9,577 nt of DNA from Deltaproteobacteria bacterium (GTDB taxonomy: Bacteria; Desulfobacterota_D; UBA1144; Nemesobacterales; N074bin48): NCBI GenBank assembly GCA_004356685.1, contig SMWS01000068.1, positions 1-9,577 on the forward strand. The letters are read 5' to 3'. The position numbers and the translations under genes are program-made. Below are positions 1 to 7,148 of the stretch, one piece after another. The notes under the pieces are model-generated. The model ran no database searches and had not been told where the DNA came from. It saw only the letters and a program-made list of their open reading frames with translations. Position 1 is the stretch's first letter. Every line of letters begins with the position of its first letter.

Positions 1-80
1 GTAAGAATCCTTATAGCGTGATAAGCACGAAAAATATATGAGCTTCCATCAATGAGATAGACTGTTTGTTTTTGAGCCAT
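1..80 (-). CDS. polA: DNA polymerase I, N-terminal fragment (runs off the left edge)
   Basis: Reading leftwards from the ATG at 80-78 gives 26 codons beginning MAQKQTVYLIDGSSYIFRAY and continuing to the window edge. The LIDGSSYIFRAYHAIR pattern is the hallmark start of the 5'-3' exonuclease (flap nuclease) domain of bacterial DNA polymerase I. Asp11 in LIDGS matches a metal-binding aspartate of that nuclease. The enzyme removes RNA primers and fills gaps in replication and excision repair. Only the first ~3% of a protein of usually about 900 residues is visible, so the polymerase domain cannot be assessed. No strong ribosome-binding site is visible before the ATG. The gene is co-oriented with the acyl-CoA ligase and begins 70 bp beyond its stop codon. 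A free-standing 5'-3' exonuclease with the same N-terminus is a less likely alternative. Confidence 0.88.
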   Translation of the reverse strand, partial: MAQKQTVYLIDGSSYIFRAYHAIRIL

Positions 81-104
81 AATTGCTACTGAATGGGTCG
101 CTTG

Positions 105-118
105 TGATTACCTAATCA
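105..118. repeat. 14-bp dyad between the ligase gene and polA
   Basis: TGATTA-CC-TAATCA is a perfect inverted repeat with 6-bp arms and a 2-bp centre, lying 25 bp upstream of the polA start. It has the size and symmetry of a small operator, but I recognise no regulator for it, and short AT-rich dyads are common by chance. Arms this short with a 2-nt loop make a terminator implausible. Confidence 0.3.
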
Positions 119-150
119 TAATAACTGTAAAGTTTTAAAACATTAGAAGA

Positions 151-1878
151 TTATTTCCTGGCACTAAATTTTAAACCAGACTCATTCCTATCCCAGGTTT
201 TATCAGATAGTTCCTTTAGCTCGGCCACCCTTACTTTTTGTGTGGCAGTTAGCGGAAACCCGTTTTCATAAACCTCTATGAACCTTGGAACCATAGCAAC
301 AATAACTCGCTCTGCCATCCACTTGCAAAACTCTACAGGATCAAACGCAGCGCCTGATTTTAAAGTAATGTTTAGTTTTATTTCATCATCGGCTACATTT
401 GGGAGTCTTAAGCCAACTGCTATCGCCTCATATATAGGTTCATACTCGGTTGCTTCATTTGCAACTGCAACCGGATCAACATTTTCTCCGGATACCCTTA
501 TTCTGCTGTACCTGCCTACAAAATAGTATCTTCCGTCCATTGCTCTTGCAAAGAGATCGTCTGAATTAAAAAATCCTTCCTCATCAAATGCCTCTTTAGT
601 TCTTTTTTCATCTTTGAAATACTCATTGAGGGTTGTGTGAGGAATAAGCGGTCTTATATATAAAAGACCTTTTGCTTCATCCGGGGGTGTTTGATCATCT
701 GTCGAATCCCAAAGCGGGCTTATAATTTTATTTTGATTTAAAGGATTTCTTAGTTCTACATAGTACCCCTGCATAGGATAACCGGAAGAACCTGGTCTGT
801 GATCTTCGGGATCCTTCCATAAAACCATTCCCATCTCTGTAGAACCGTAGCCATCTATTGTTCTGGTATTAAACCTGTTCTGGAACTCTTCTAGATTTTT
901 AGGAGCCGGTCCGGAAAGAACTGTTCTAACTTTATGTTTGGAGTCCCACTCACTTTCGGGCGCTGACCATAGATATTCAGCAACTGAGCCAAGCATATTT
1001 GTTACAGTGGCTCCACACTCATAAGCCCACTTCCAAAAATTAGATGCAGAAAACCTTGGATAGAATACAGCCGTAGCCCCTGCCCCTATTGAAGCAAAAA
1101 GGCACATTACCTGTGCGTTTGCATGTGCAAGTGTGAGAACACTCATCAGTGTATCTCCGCTTCTAATGCCGTGCTGCTGCAGGTAAGCTCTGACAGTTAA
1201 AATTACCCCGCCATGCTCTCTAAGTACTCCTTTTGGCATACCGGTTGTCCCAGAGGTAAACATGCACCTCTCAACATCGGAAACTTTCACAGACTGATTG
1301 TGATTGAATTTTGAAAATTTGTTAAAATTGCTAAAACTAACACAAGGTATACTCCCGACTTTTGAGGGAATATTATCAGATTCACCTGTTATAATAACGA
1401 GCTTAAGATTTTGAAGCTGATCCGAAATTTCTTCAATAAATGGAAGGCTAGATTTATCAACAATCAGGGCTTTCATTTCTGAATAATTTATTATATAACA
1501 AAGCCGTTGCCCTTTTTCATCCTTATTAATTGGCACCTGTATACCGCCAACCTTATGTATTGCTAAAATTGAAAATATATATTCAGAACAATTGAGCATA
1601 TATATTCCAACTTTGTCACCCTTTTTTATTTCATGTTTGCTGAATAGCCCGTTTGCGATCCTGTTGGACCATTCGTTTGTCTGTTCGTATGTATATTGTT
1701 CTTTTAATATTCCGTCATTATTTGCAACCTTAAATAGTATTTTTCTTGGGATTCTTTCTGCTCCCATCTCTAAATACCGTGTTATGGGAAGCCAGTTTGA
1801 TGTATCGTCAAAAGTTCCGAAAGGCAGGTCTCCTTCTCCTAAATGTTTTTCATCTCGCGGTTTAAATAAAAGCTTCAT
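151..1878 (-). CDS. Acyl-CoA ligase of the AMP-binding (ANL) superfamily, CaiC-like
   Basis: This 575-residue protein has the length and motif order of an adenylate-forming acyl-CoA synthetase, which activates a carboxylate with ATP and transfers it to CoA. The ATP-phosphate loop TSGTTGMPKG is at residues 208-217 and the A5 motif YGSTE at 344-348. The FNSDDLF segment near 440 sits where the adenosine-ribose-binding Asp is expected. GRYSRIRVSGENVDP at 455-469 forms the hinge. The catalytic C-terminal lysine is probably Lys548 in LTATQK, where the usual Gly before Lys is Gln. The overall look is closest to crotonobetaine/carnitine-CoA or medium-chain acyl-CoA ligases; the substrate cannot be read from sequence. 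There is no signal peptide or membrane segment. A GGAG box (CTCC at 1884-1887 on the plus strand) lies 5 bp before the ATG and supports the start. It follows trpG by 46 bp on the same strand, an unexpected place for such an enzyme. Confidence 0.88.
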   Translation of the reverse strand: MKLLFKPRDEKHLGEGDLPFGTFDDTSNWLPITRYLEMGAERIPRKILFKVANNDGILKEQYTYEQTNEWSNRIANGLFSKHEIKKGDKVGIYMLNCSEYIFSILAIHKVGGIQVPINKDEKGQRLCYIINYSEMKALIVDKSSLPFIEEISDQLQNLKLVIITGESDNIPSKVGSIPCVSFSNFNKFSKFNHNQSVKVSDVERCMFTSGTTGMPKGVLREHGGVILTVRAYLQQHGIRSGDTLMSVLTLAHANAQVMCLFASIGAGATAVFYPRFSASNFWKWAYECGATVTNMLGSVAEYLWSAPESEWDSKHKVRTVLSGPAPKNLEEFQNRFNTRTIDGYGSTEMGMVLWKDPEDHRPGSSGYPMQGYYVELRNPLNQNKIISPLWDSTDDQTPPDEAKGLLYIRPLIPHTTLNEYFKDEKRTKEAFDEEGFFNSDDLFARAMDGRYYFVGRYSRIRVSGENVDPVAVANEATEYEPIYEAIAVGLRLPNVADDEIKLNITLKSGAAFDPVEFCKWMAERVIVAMVPRFIEVYENGFPLTATQKVRVAELKELSDKTWDRNESGLKFSARK

Positions 1879-1924
1879 TTATACTCCAGTTTATTGTTAA
1901 TTGTGAAAATTGTATCAAGAAAAA

Positions 1925-2503
1925 TTATCTTACTGTCCTTGTTTCATTTAAATAATTTTTCAGGAGATCCTTTCCTCTTATAGTAAGAATTGACTCCGGG
2001 TGGAACTGTACTCCTTCAATTTGATATTTTCTATGCCTGATGCCCATTATCTCGTCCTGCTTTGTCCAGGCGGAAATTTCGAACTCTTTTGGAAGAGTTT
2101 TTTTGTCGATTATTAATGAATGATATCTGGTGGCTACAAATGGGTTTTCTATTCCCTTATAAATTCCTTTGCCATCATGAAATATTTCAGAAGTTTTACC
2201 ATGCAGCAGTTTTTTTGCCTTTACGATCTTTGCTCCAAATGCCTGGGCAATGGACTGATGACCGAGGCAAACCCCAAAAATAGGTTTATTGCCTTTGAAC
2301 CTATTAACCAAATCTATTGAAATGCCTGCCTCTTTGGGAGTGCAGGGGCCGGGAGAGATCATTATTATTTCCGGATCTGCTTGCTCGATTTGTTCTACTG
2401 TAATTTTATCATTTCTATAAACCTCCACATCTTCACCAAGTTCGCCCAGATAATGAACCAGGTTATATGTAAATGAATCATAGTTATCAAGCATTAAAAT
2501 CAT
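1925..2503 (-). CDS. trpG: Anthranilate synthase component II (glutamine amidotransferase)
   Basis: This 192-residue class I glutamine amidotransferase supplies ammonia from glutamine to the TrpE subunit, which uses it to aminate chorismate in the first committed step of tryptophan synthesis. The N-terminus MILMLDNYDSFTYNLV is typical of TrpG/PabA. The oxyanion motif SPGP is at residues 50-53, the nucleophile Cys79 lies in GVCLGH, and the remaining triad residues His168 and Glu170 are in QFHPES. Length and motifs are complete, with no sign of decay. It starts 38 bp after trpE ends, so the two subunits are very probably co-transcribed. No clear Shine-Dalgarno sequence precedes the ATG, so translation may depend on coupling to trpE. 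Many bacteria share one such subunit between tryptophan and folate synthesis (PabA role). Sequence alone cannot exclude that, but the adjacent TrpE makes the tryptophan role primary. Confidence 0.95.
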   Translation of the reverse strand: MILMLDNYDSFTYNLVHYLGELGEDVEVYRNDKITVEQIEQADPEIIMISPGPCTPKEAGISIDLVNRFKGNKPIFGVCLGHQSIAQAFGAKIVKAKKLLHGKTSEIFHDGKGIYKGIENPFVATRYHSLIIDKKTLPKEFEISAWTKQDEIMGIRHRKYQIEGVQFHPESILTIRGKDLLKNYLNETRTVR

Positions 2504-2541
2504 GTTTATTGCTCTGCAGTTTGTATAGTTATTAATATTTA

Positions 2542-4026
2542 CTACAGGCCATTTTGTGTAAGCTCTATAGCTTTTACAAGGGCCTTGGCCTTATTTACTG
2601 ATTCATTGTATTCATTTTCAGGCACCGAATCCGCTACTATACCAGCGCCTGCCTGAAGATAAATGTTGTCATCTTTAATAAAGAAAGTTCTTATAGTTAT
2701 AGAAGTATCCATATTACCCGAAAAGCTGAAATAACCTACAGCTCCCCCATAAGTTCCTCTTCTGGTAGGCTCCATCTCTTCAATAATTTCCATTGCTCTT
2801 ACTTTGGGTGCTCCAGACAAAGTGCCAGCAGGGAAAGTAGCTTTTATTACATCATAAGAGTCTTTGCCTCTTTGCAACTTGGCAATTACATTGGATACGA
2901 TATGCATGACGTGGGAATATTTTTCTATTGTCATAAGTTCATCCACTTTCACGCTGCCTACTTTTGCTATTCTTCCAAGATCGTTTCTCGCTAAATCAAC
3001 CAGCATTATGTGTTCTGCTATTTCTTTAGGATCTGCAAGCAGTTCTTTTTCAAATTTGAGATCTTCACGCTCGTTTTTTCCTCTTGGACGCGTACCCGCA
3101 ATTGGTCTGTTTTCTACATTGCTTCCCTCTACCCTGACCATAACCTCGGGGGATGATCCAACCAAATATTCTGACCCCATTTTTAAATAAAAAAGGTAAG
3201 GCGAGGGATTTAGAATCCTAAGTGCTCTATACAAATCCAGGGGGTCAACTTTGAGCTTGGTTTTCCACCTCTGAGATATTACTGCCTGAATAATATCCCC
3301 TTCTCTTATATATTTTTTTGTCTTATTTATAGCATCTTTATAATCTGCTGGTTTAAAATTAGAAACTAGTTTTACATTTAATTTTTTCCCCTTTTTATTC
3401 TGATCCCGATTTTCATAGAATGAAGCCTTTTTCCTAAGGCGTGACTTTAATTTATCTATTTTTTGCAGTGCCTGCTCATAAGCTCTTTTTGCATATCTTT
3501 TATTTTCAACATATGCGTTAGAAATTATTTTTACTTTATGGCTTACGTTATCAAAAACCAGAATTGAGTCTGCAATCATATATAGGCAGTCCCAGGTATC
3601 AAGGTCATCGGTAGTATCTACCGGCAGGTCTTCAATAAACCTTACGATGTCATATGCAAAAAACCCTACAGCCCCCCCAGAAAATCTAGGCAACTCGGCG
3701 CAGGGCACAGGTTTGTATCTTGACATTAAAATCCTTAAGTGATCTATGGGGTTGCCTTGCAGCACTTTAGTTTTACCATTTTCGATAATCTCTATTCTGC
3801 TGCCCTTAGACCTGAAAATTGCCGATGGTTCAGTACCTAGAAAACTGTACCTCCCCCATTTTTCCCCCCCTTCTACACTCTCAAATAAAAACGAGTATTT
3901 CCCCTTTTGTATCTTTTTAAGAGCCGACACGGGAGTATCGAAATCTGCTAGAATTTCGCTCCATACGGGTATAAGATTTCCCTTATTTAATTTTTTCTTA
4001 AAATCTGTATATGTAGGAAAAATCAT
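2542..4026 (-). CDS. trpE: Anthranilate synthase component I
   Basis: This 494-residue chorismate-binding enzyme, with the TrpG amidotransferase, makes anthranilate from chorismate and glutamine. The N-terminal domain carries FLFESVEGG around residues 47-54 followed by RYSFLG, the region that forms the tryptophan feedback site in TrpE (LLES-type motif, Ser50). The catalytic domain has NPSPYLFY (273-280), PIAGTRPRG (308-316), LVDLARNDLGR (342-352), TFPAGTLSGAPKVRAM (397-412) and LQAGAGIVADS (457-467). Ala310 in PIAGT, where aminodeoxychorismate synthases usually have Lys, favours anthranilate synthase over PabB. The start MIFPTYTDFKKK fits the family. No Shine-Dalgarno sequence is visible before the ATG, and a promoter-like element ends 8 bp upstream of it, so the message may be nearly leaderless. 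No trpD, trpC, trpB or trpA gene lies in the window. Confidence 0.95.
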   Translation of the reverse strand: MIFPTYTDFKKKLNKGNLIPVWSEILADFDTPVSALKKIQKGKYSFLFESVEGGEKWGRYSFLGTEPSAIFRSKGSRIEIIENGKTKVLQGNPIDHLRILMSRYKPVPCAELPRFSGGAVGFFAYDIVRFIEDLPVDTTDDLDTWDCLYMIADSILVFDNVSHKVKIISNAYVENKRYAKRAYEQALQKIDKLKSRLRKKASFYENRDQNKKGKKLNVKLVSNFKPADYKDAINKTKKYIREGDIIQAVISQRWKTKLKVDPLDLYRALRILNPSPYLFYLKMGSEYLVGSSPEVMVRVEGSNVENRPIAGTRPRGKNEREDLKFEKELLADPKEIAEHIMLVDLARNDLGRIAKVGSVKVDELMTIEKYSHVMHIVSNVIAKLQRGKDSYDVIKATFPAGTLSGAPKVRAMEIIEEMEPTRRGTYGGAVGYFSFSGNMDTSITIRTFFIKDDNIYLQAGAGIVADSVPENEYNESVNKAKALVKAIELTQNGL

Positions 4027-4034
4027 GGGTTCAA

Positions 4035-4063
4035 AGAATAAGAAGCCAGGAGTGTTAAGTCAA
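4035..4063 (-). promoter_or_regulatory. Candidate sigma70-type promoter of trpE, proximal
   Basis: On the minus strand, TTGACT (4063-4058) and TATTCT (4040-4035) are separated by exactly 17 bp, 9 of 12 matches to the consensus. The -10 box ends 8 bp before the trpE ATG, so transcription from it would start at or within about two bases of the start codon. Together with the absence of a ribosome-binding site, this suggests a leaderless or near-leaderless message. It is judged by eye only. Confidence 0.4.
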
Positions 4064-4098
4064 GGGATAGAAATATGACTCTGATATTTTTATATGCA

Positions 4099-4127
4099 TT
4101 TATACAAAAGTATCTAATTGTTTTGAA
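4099..4127 (-). promoter_or_regulatory. Candidate sigma70-type promoter of trpE, distal
   Basis: On the minus strand, TTCAAA (4127-4122) and TATAAA (4104-4099) are spaced 17 bp apart, also 9 of 12 consensus matches. It would give a 5' leader of roughly 65 bases. The whole 4027-4252 region offers only one possible Trp codon on the minus strand (CCA on the plus strand at about 4046), so a classical trpL-type attenuator peptide is not present. The region is AT-rich and chance matches are expected. Confidence 0.3.
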
Positions 4128-4191
4128 ACATTCATTTTATTAAATCTAGATTTGTTTGTTTAATTTAATCAGGAATAATCACTTTTCAAAA

Positions 4192-4220
4192 TTGATACAC
4201 TAAATTTATCGCTCTAAAAA
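4192..4220 (+). promoter_or_regulatory. Candidate promoter of the mutase gene
   Basis: TTGATA (4192-4197) and TAAAAA (4215-4220) are separated by 17 bp, 9 of 12 matches to the sigma70 consensus. Initiation would fall near 4227, leaving a leader of about 26 bases that includes the GGAG box at 4241-4244. Its place in the divergent spacer fits a gene that has no co-oriented neighbour upstream. Confidence 0.35.
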
Positions 4221-4252
4221 AGATTAGTAATTATGCAGTTGGAGAATATGGA

Positions 4253-5623
4253 ATGCTAAAAATAAATCCGGGGATATTCAGAGAATATGATATTCGGGGA
4301 ATAGTAGATGAAGATTTAAATGAACATGTCGTTGAAACTATAGGCAGGGCTTTTGGAACATATCTGACAAATCACGGCAAAAAATCAGTATCTATTGGAA
4401 GAGACTGCAGAGAAAGTTCACCGCAATATGCCAAGGCATTTTGCAGGGGACTGAACGCTTGTGGAGTAGACGTATTGGATCTTGGAATGGTTTCGACACC
4501 AATAGTTTACTTTTCCCTTTTCAACCTGCCCGTGGGGGGGGGAGTGATAATAACGGCAAGTCATAATCCAAGTGAATATAACGGCATAAAACTTTGTTTA
4601 GGAAAAGAGTCGCTTTTTGGAAGCCAAATTCAGGAAATTAGAGAGATTGCTGACAGAGGCAAATTTGCTCAGGGAAATGGAAAGACTGAGCACTCAAATA
4701 TAATGGATTCATATGTTAACTACCTGACAGAAAATATAGATATAAAACCTGGGCTTAAGGTTGGAGTGGACTGCGGCAATGGCATGGGTGGGCTGGTCGG
4801 CCCGGATATTATGAAAAAGAAGGGTTGTGAGGTAGTTGAGCTTTATACTACACCCGATGGAAGTTTTCCCAATCACCATCCTGATCCAACCGTTGAAGAA
4901 AATGTTCAGGACTTAATTAAAGCCGTTAAAGATAATGATTTGGATATTGGATTTGGTTTTGACGGTGATGCCGACAGAATCGGAGTCATAGATGAAAACG
5001 GAAATATAGTCTGGGGAGACATGCTCTTGCTCATTCTTGCAAGGCAGCTATTAAAAGAGGTTCCGGGAGCTCAAATTATTGGGGATGTTAAATGCTCGGG
5101 CAGATTATTTAACTGTATAAAAGAAAGTGGCGGCAGACCTCTTATGTGGAAAACAGGGCATTCCCTGATAAAAAGGAAAATGAAAGAAGATGGAGCAGAG
5201 CTTGCTGGGGAAATGAGCGGGCATATATTTTTTTCTCACAGATTTTTTGGATACGACGATGCAGTCTATGCAGCATTAAGACTGCTGGAAATATTATCTA
5301 ATACGGGTAAAAAAGTTTCAGAGCTCCTGCAGGGAGTGCCAAATGCAATATCTACCCCCGAAATCAGAGTAGATTGTCCAGATGATATTAAATTTAAAGT
5401 AGTGGAAGAAGTAAAAAATAAGCTTTCAAAGGACTACCAAATAATTGGAATTGATGGATTAAGAATAGAACTTGCAGATGGCTGGGGCTTGCTGAGAGCC
5501 TCTAATACGCAGCCTGCTCTTGTTTTGAGATTTGAAGCTGAAAATGCTGCCAGGTTAAAAGAGATTAGAGATATAGTAGAATTGCCGTTAAATGAAACAT
5601 TAAAACTTCAGTTCAGAATGTGA
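4253..5623 (+). CDS. manB: Phosphomannomutase/phosphoglucomutase (alpha-D-phosphohexomutase)
   Basis: This 456-residue cytosolic enzyme interconverts hexose 6- and 1-phosphates (mannose and/or glucose). It feeds nucleotide-sugar synthesis for lipopolysaccharide, capsule or other glycans. All four family signatures are present: the phosphoserine loop TASHNP (101-106, catalytic Ser103), the metal-binding loop DGDADR (237-242), the sugar-binding loop GEMSGH (319-324) and the phosphate-binding loop RASNTQP (415-421). GEMSGH favours PMM/PGM (ManB/AlgC type) over phosphoglucosamine mutase. A GGAG box 8 bp before the ATG supports the start. A run of nine G (4534-4542) encodes part of VGGGV just before the active serine. 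The family's C-terminal helix appears to end around residue 446-450. The last residues, NETLKLQFRM, overlap former kinase DNA in another frame, so the stop codon may have been acquired when the kinase remnant became fused downstream. Confidence 0.92.
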   Translation: MLKINPGIFREYDIRGIVDEDLNEHVVETIGRAFGTYLTNHGKKSVSIGRDCRESSPQYAKAFCRGLNACGVDVLDLGMVSTPIVYFSLFNLPVGGGVIITASHNPSEYNGIKLCLGKESLFGSQIQEIREIADRGKFAQGNGKTEHSNIMDSYVNYLTENIDIKPGLKVGVDCGNGMGGLVGPDIMKKKGCEVVELYTTPDGSFPNHHPDPTVEENVQDLIKAVKDNDLDIGFGFDGDADRIGVIDENGNIVWGDMLLLILARQLLKEVPGAQIIGDVKCSGRLFNCIKESGGRPLMWKTGHSLIKRKMKEDGAELAGEMSGHIFFSHRFFGYDDAVYAALRLLEILSNTGKKVSELLQGVPNAISTPEIRVDCPDDIKFKVVEEVKNKLSKDYQIIGIDGLRIELADGWGLLRASNTQPALVLRFEAENAARLKEIRDIVELPLNETLKLQFRM

Positions 5624-6335
5624 CTGTTAAGCAAAATGTAAACAATGTAGTTGAAGATGGTGAATATGTAAAAATTGTTATTGAAGATACAGGAACTGGT
5701 ATTTCTGAAGGCAACCTTTCAAAGATTTATGACCCATATTTTACAACTAAAGACGGTCATGCAGGTCTTGGTCTGTCTAATGCATACACTACAATCAAAA
5801 GTCATAAGGGGTTTATTAAAATAGATTCCAAAGAGGGTGAAGGGACAAAGGTTTCTATGTATTTGTCGGCCAGCAGAGATGTTATACCTCTGCAAGAAGA
5901 AGTTGCTCATCAAATATCTGATGAGCTGGACGAAGGCCAAAGAGGGAAGATTCTTGTTATGGATGATGTTATAAGAGAAATTGCAGGGGCAATTCTAAGC
6001 TATATTGGATATGATGTTGCCTTTGCTTCTGATGGCAAAGAAGCAATTGATCTATACATGAGAGCCAAGGAAAATGGGAAATATATGATGTTGTGATTAT
6101 GGATTTGACAATTCCTGGCGGAATGGGTGCCGAAGATGCGATAAAAAAGCTTATTGAAATTGATCCCGAAATAAAAGCGATAGTATCAAGCGGATACTCA
6201 AATGCCCCGATCATATCAGATTTTTATAAGTATGGTTTTAGGGGCGCAGTGACCAAACCATTTAGAATAGAAGAGCTTACAAAAACCGTAAAAGATGTTT
6301 TGATTGATAAAAATATTAATACATTGCCTATTTAA
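5596..6335 (+). pseudogene. Remnant of a hybrid sensor histidine kinase (ATPase C-half plus broken receiver)
   Basis: Open in one frame from AAC at 5596 (just after an in-frame TGA at 5593-5595), this stretch encodes the end of a HATPase domain. It has a G1 box (EDTGTG), an F box (DPYFTTK) and a G2-like box (HAGLGLS). A linker follows, then the start of a receiver domain (ILVMDD). The dimerisation/His region, N box and any sensor are absent, replaced by the mutase gene. Homology to kinases extends upstream of the first possible start (GTG 5620, overlapping the mutase stop as GTGA), as expected of a truncated gene. The frame hits TGA at 6094-6096. The receiver continues in another frame from GAT at 6087 with VIMDLTIPGG (phosphoacceptor Asp), VSSGYS and TKPFR, ending at 6335. 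Removing one AT from TATATAT at 6082-6088 restores ENGK-YDVVIMDL. About two residues also seem missing after the acidic pair (MDDVIRE). It could express fragments, but none would be a functional kinase. Confidence 0.82.
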
Positions 6336-6379
6336 CCTAAAAAGTTATAAATTACTTTATTAATTAGGCATTAAACATC

Positions 6380-6408
6380 TTGACTTGAATTATAAAATAA
6401 GTCAGAAT
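6380..6408 (+). promoter_or_regulatory. Candidate promoter of the first OmpA-family lipoprotein
   Basis: TTGACT (6380-6385) and CAGAAT (6403-6408) are separated by 17 bp, 9 of 12 consensus matches, giving a leader of about 26 bases ahead of the ATG at 6441. It lies in the 105-bp gap after the kinase remnant. The rest of that gap holds no recognisable gene. Confidence 0.35.
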
Positions 6409-6440
6409 TCCCAAAATATCTTATTATAGGGGACATTAAT

Positions 6441-7133
6441 ATGAAAAATCTTCAGAGTAAACTGTTAATTTTAGTGGCTTTTTTATCTTTTGGTTTAATT
6501 ATTACAAGTTGTGCACCAGATTTTAGTAAAGAATTTAAAGATGCTAATGATGCTCTAGAAACACTAAAACAGTCAGATGGGGATCCTGAGGATATTGCCG
6601 AAATAGAAGCCCTTATAGCAGAGGCTCAGGAATTAATAGATGCCGGAGACCATGTAGGAGCAAGGCAGAAGCTTGAAGAAGCAAGATTCAGGGCTATAGA
6701 AGCTAAGGGCAGGGCTGAATTAGCTGCTCTGGATGAGGATAGAGCCATAAGATTTGGAGATGAAATGGAAATTGGTCTTGTGGATATATTATTTGATTAT
6801 GACCAATCAAGGGTAAGAGCAGATGCCGCCCCGGCATTAACAGAAAATGCGAGAATTATTAAAAATCATGCCGACCAGATAAAAGTAGTGATAGTTGAGG
6901 GTTATTGTGATACACGCGGAACCGATGAATACAATCTGGCACTGGGAGATAAAAGAGCAAAATCAGTTGCAGCTTATCTTGCAGGAATTGGAGTAGATGT
7001 AAACATTATTGAATCAGTTGGTAAGGGTGAAACCGATGAATGGGGAGGGGATGCATCAGAATCTTCTTATCAGAGCAACAGAAGAGCTCATTTTAAGGTA
7101 ATCGCCAAAGGTGATTCAATGATGATTGAATGA
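6441..7133 (+). CDS. OmpA-family (Pal-like) peptidoglycan-binding lipoprotein
   Basis: This 230-residue protein has a type II signal peptide with lipobox ITSC, so Cys24 should be lipidated and the protein anchored, probably in the outer membrane. Residues ~28-100 are a charged, helical, alanine/glutamate-rich region resembling DUF4398-type N-termini. Residues ~112-222 are an OmpA C-terminal domain with ILFDYDQSRVR, then EGYCDTRG (Asp157), EYNLALGDKRA (Arg172) and NRRAHF (213-218). Asp157 and Arg172, 15 residues apart, match the diaminopimelate-binding pair of the OmpA/Pal family. The inferred role is tethering the outer membrane to peptidoglycan. AGGGGA at 6428-6433 is the ribosome-binding site. 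The CpoB-like gene follows 15 bp downstream, the pal-ybgF order of Tol-Pal loci, so this may be the true Pal, although no tolB is in view. The extra helical domain and a paralogue at 7976 make the assignment uncertain. Confidence 0.88.
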   Translation: MKNLQSKLLILVAFLSFGLIITSCAPDFSKEFKDANDALETLKQSDGDPEDIAEIEALIAEAQELIDAGDHVGARQKLEEARFRAIEAKGRAELAALDEDRAIRFGDEMEIGLVDILFDYDQSRVRADAAPALTENARIIKNHADQIKVVIVEGYCDTRGTDEYNLALGDKRAKSVAAYLAGIGVDVNIIESVGKGETDEWGGDASESSYQSNRRAHFKVIAKGDSMMIE

Positions 7134-7148
7134 TTTATTTAACTCTTT

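Noticed and set aside
278..526. Open frame on the plus strand opposite the acyl-CoA ligase
   Set aside because: It lies wholly antisense to a gene with all its family motifs, has no ribosome-binding site and encodes low-complexity sequence; it is a shadow frame.
1592..1900. 102-codon plus-strand frame opposite the ligase N-terminus
   Set aside because: Antisense to well-conserved coding sequence, with no recognisable domain or start signal.
2864..3190. 108-codon plus-strand frame opposite trpE
   Set aside because: Covers the conserved catalytic region of trpE in reverse; no independent support. The same applies to the frame at 3746-4078.
4027..4252. trp leader peptide/attenuator or riboswitch in the divergent spacer
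   Set aside because: No tandem Trp codons and no strong GC stem-loop pair were seen on the minus strand; nothing matches a T-box or riboswitch I recognise.
6093..6335. Independent small response-regulator gene
   Set aside because: It contains only the C-terminal half of a receiver domain, and its upstream frame joins the kinase remnant after a two-base correction; it is part of the pseudogene.
6336..6368. Possible terminator hairpin after the kinase remnant (CCTAA...TTAGG)
   Set aside because: The arms pair only in two 5-bp blocks split by a bulge, are AT-rich, and no T-run follows.
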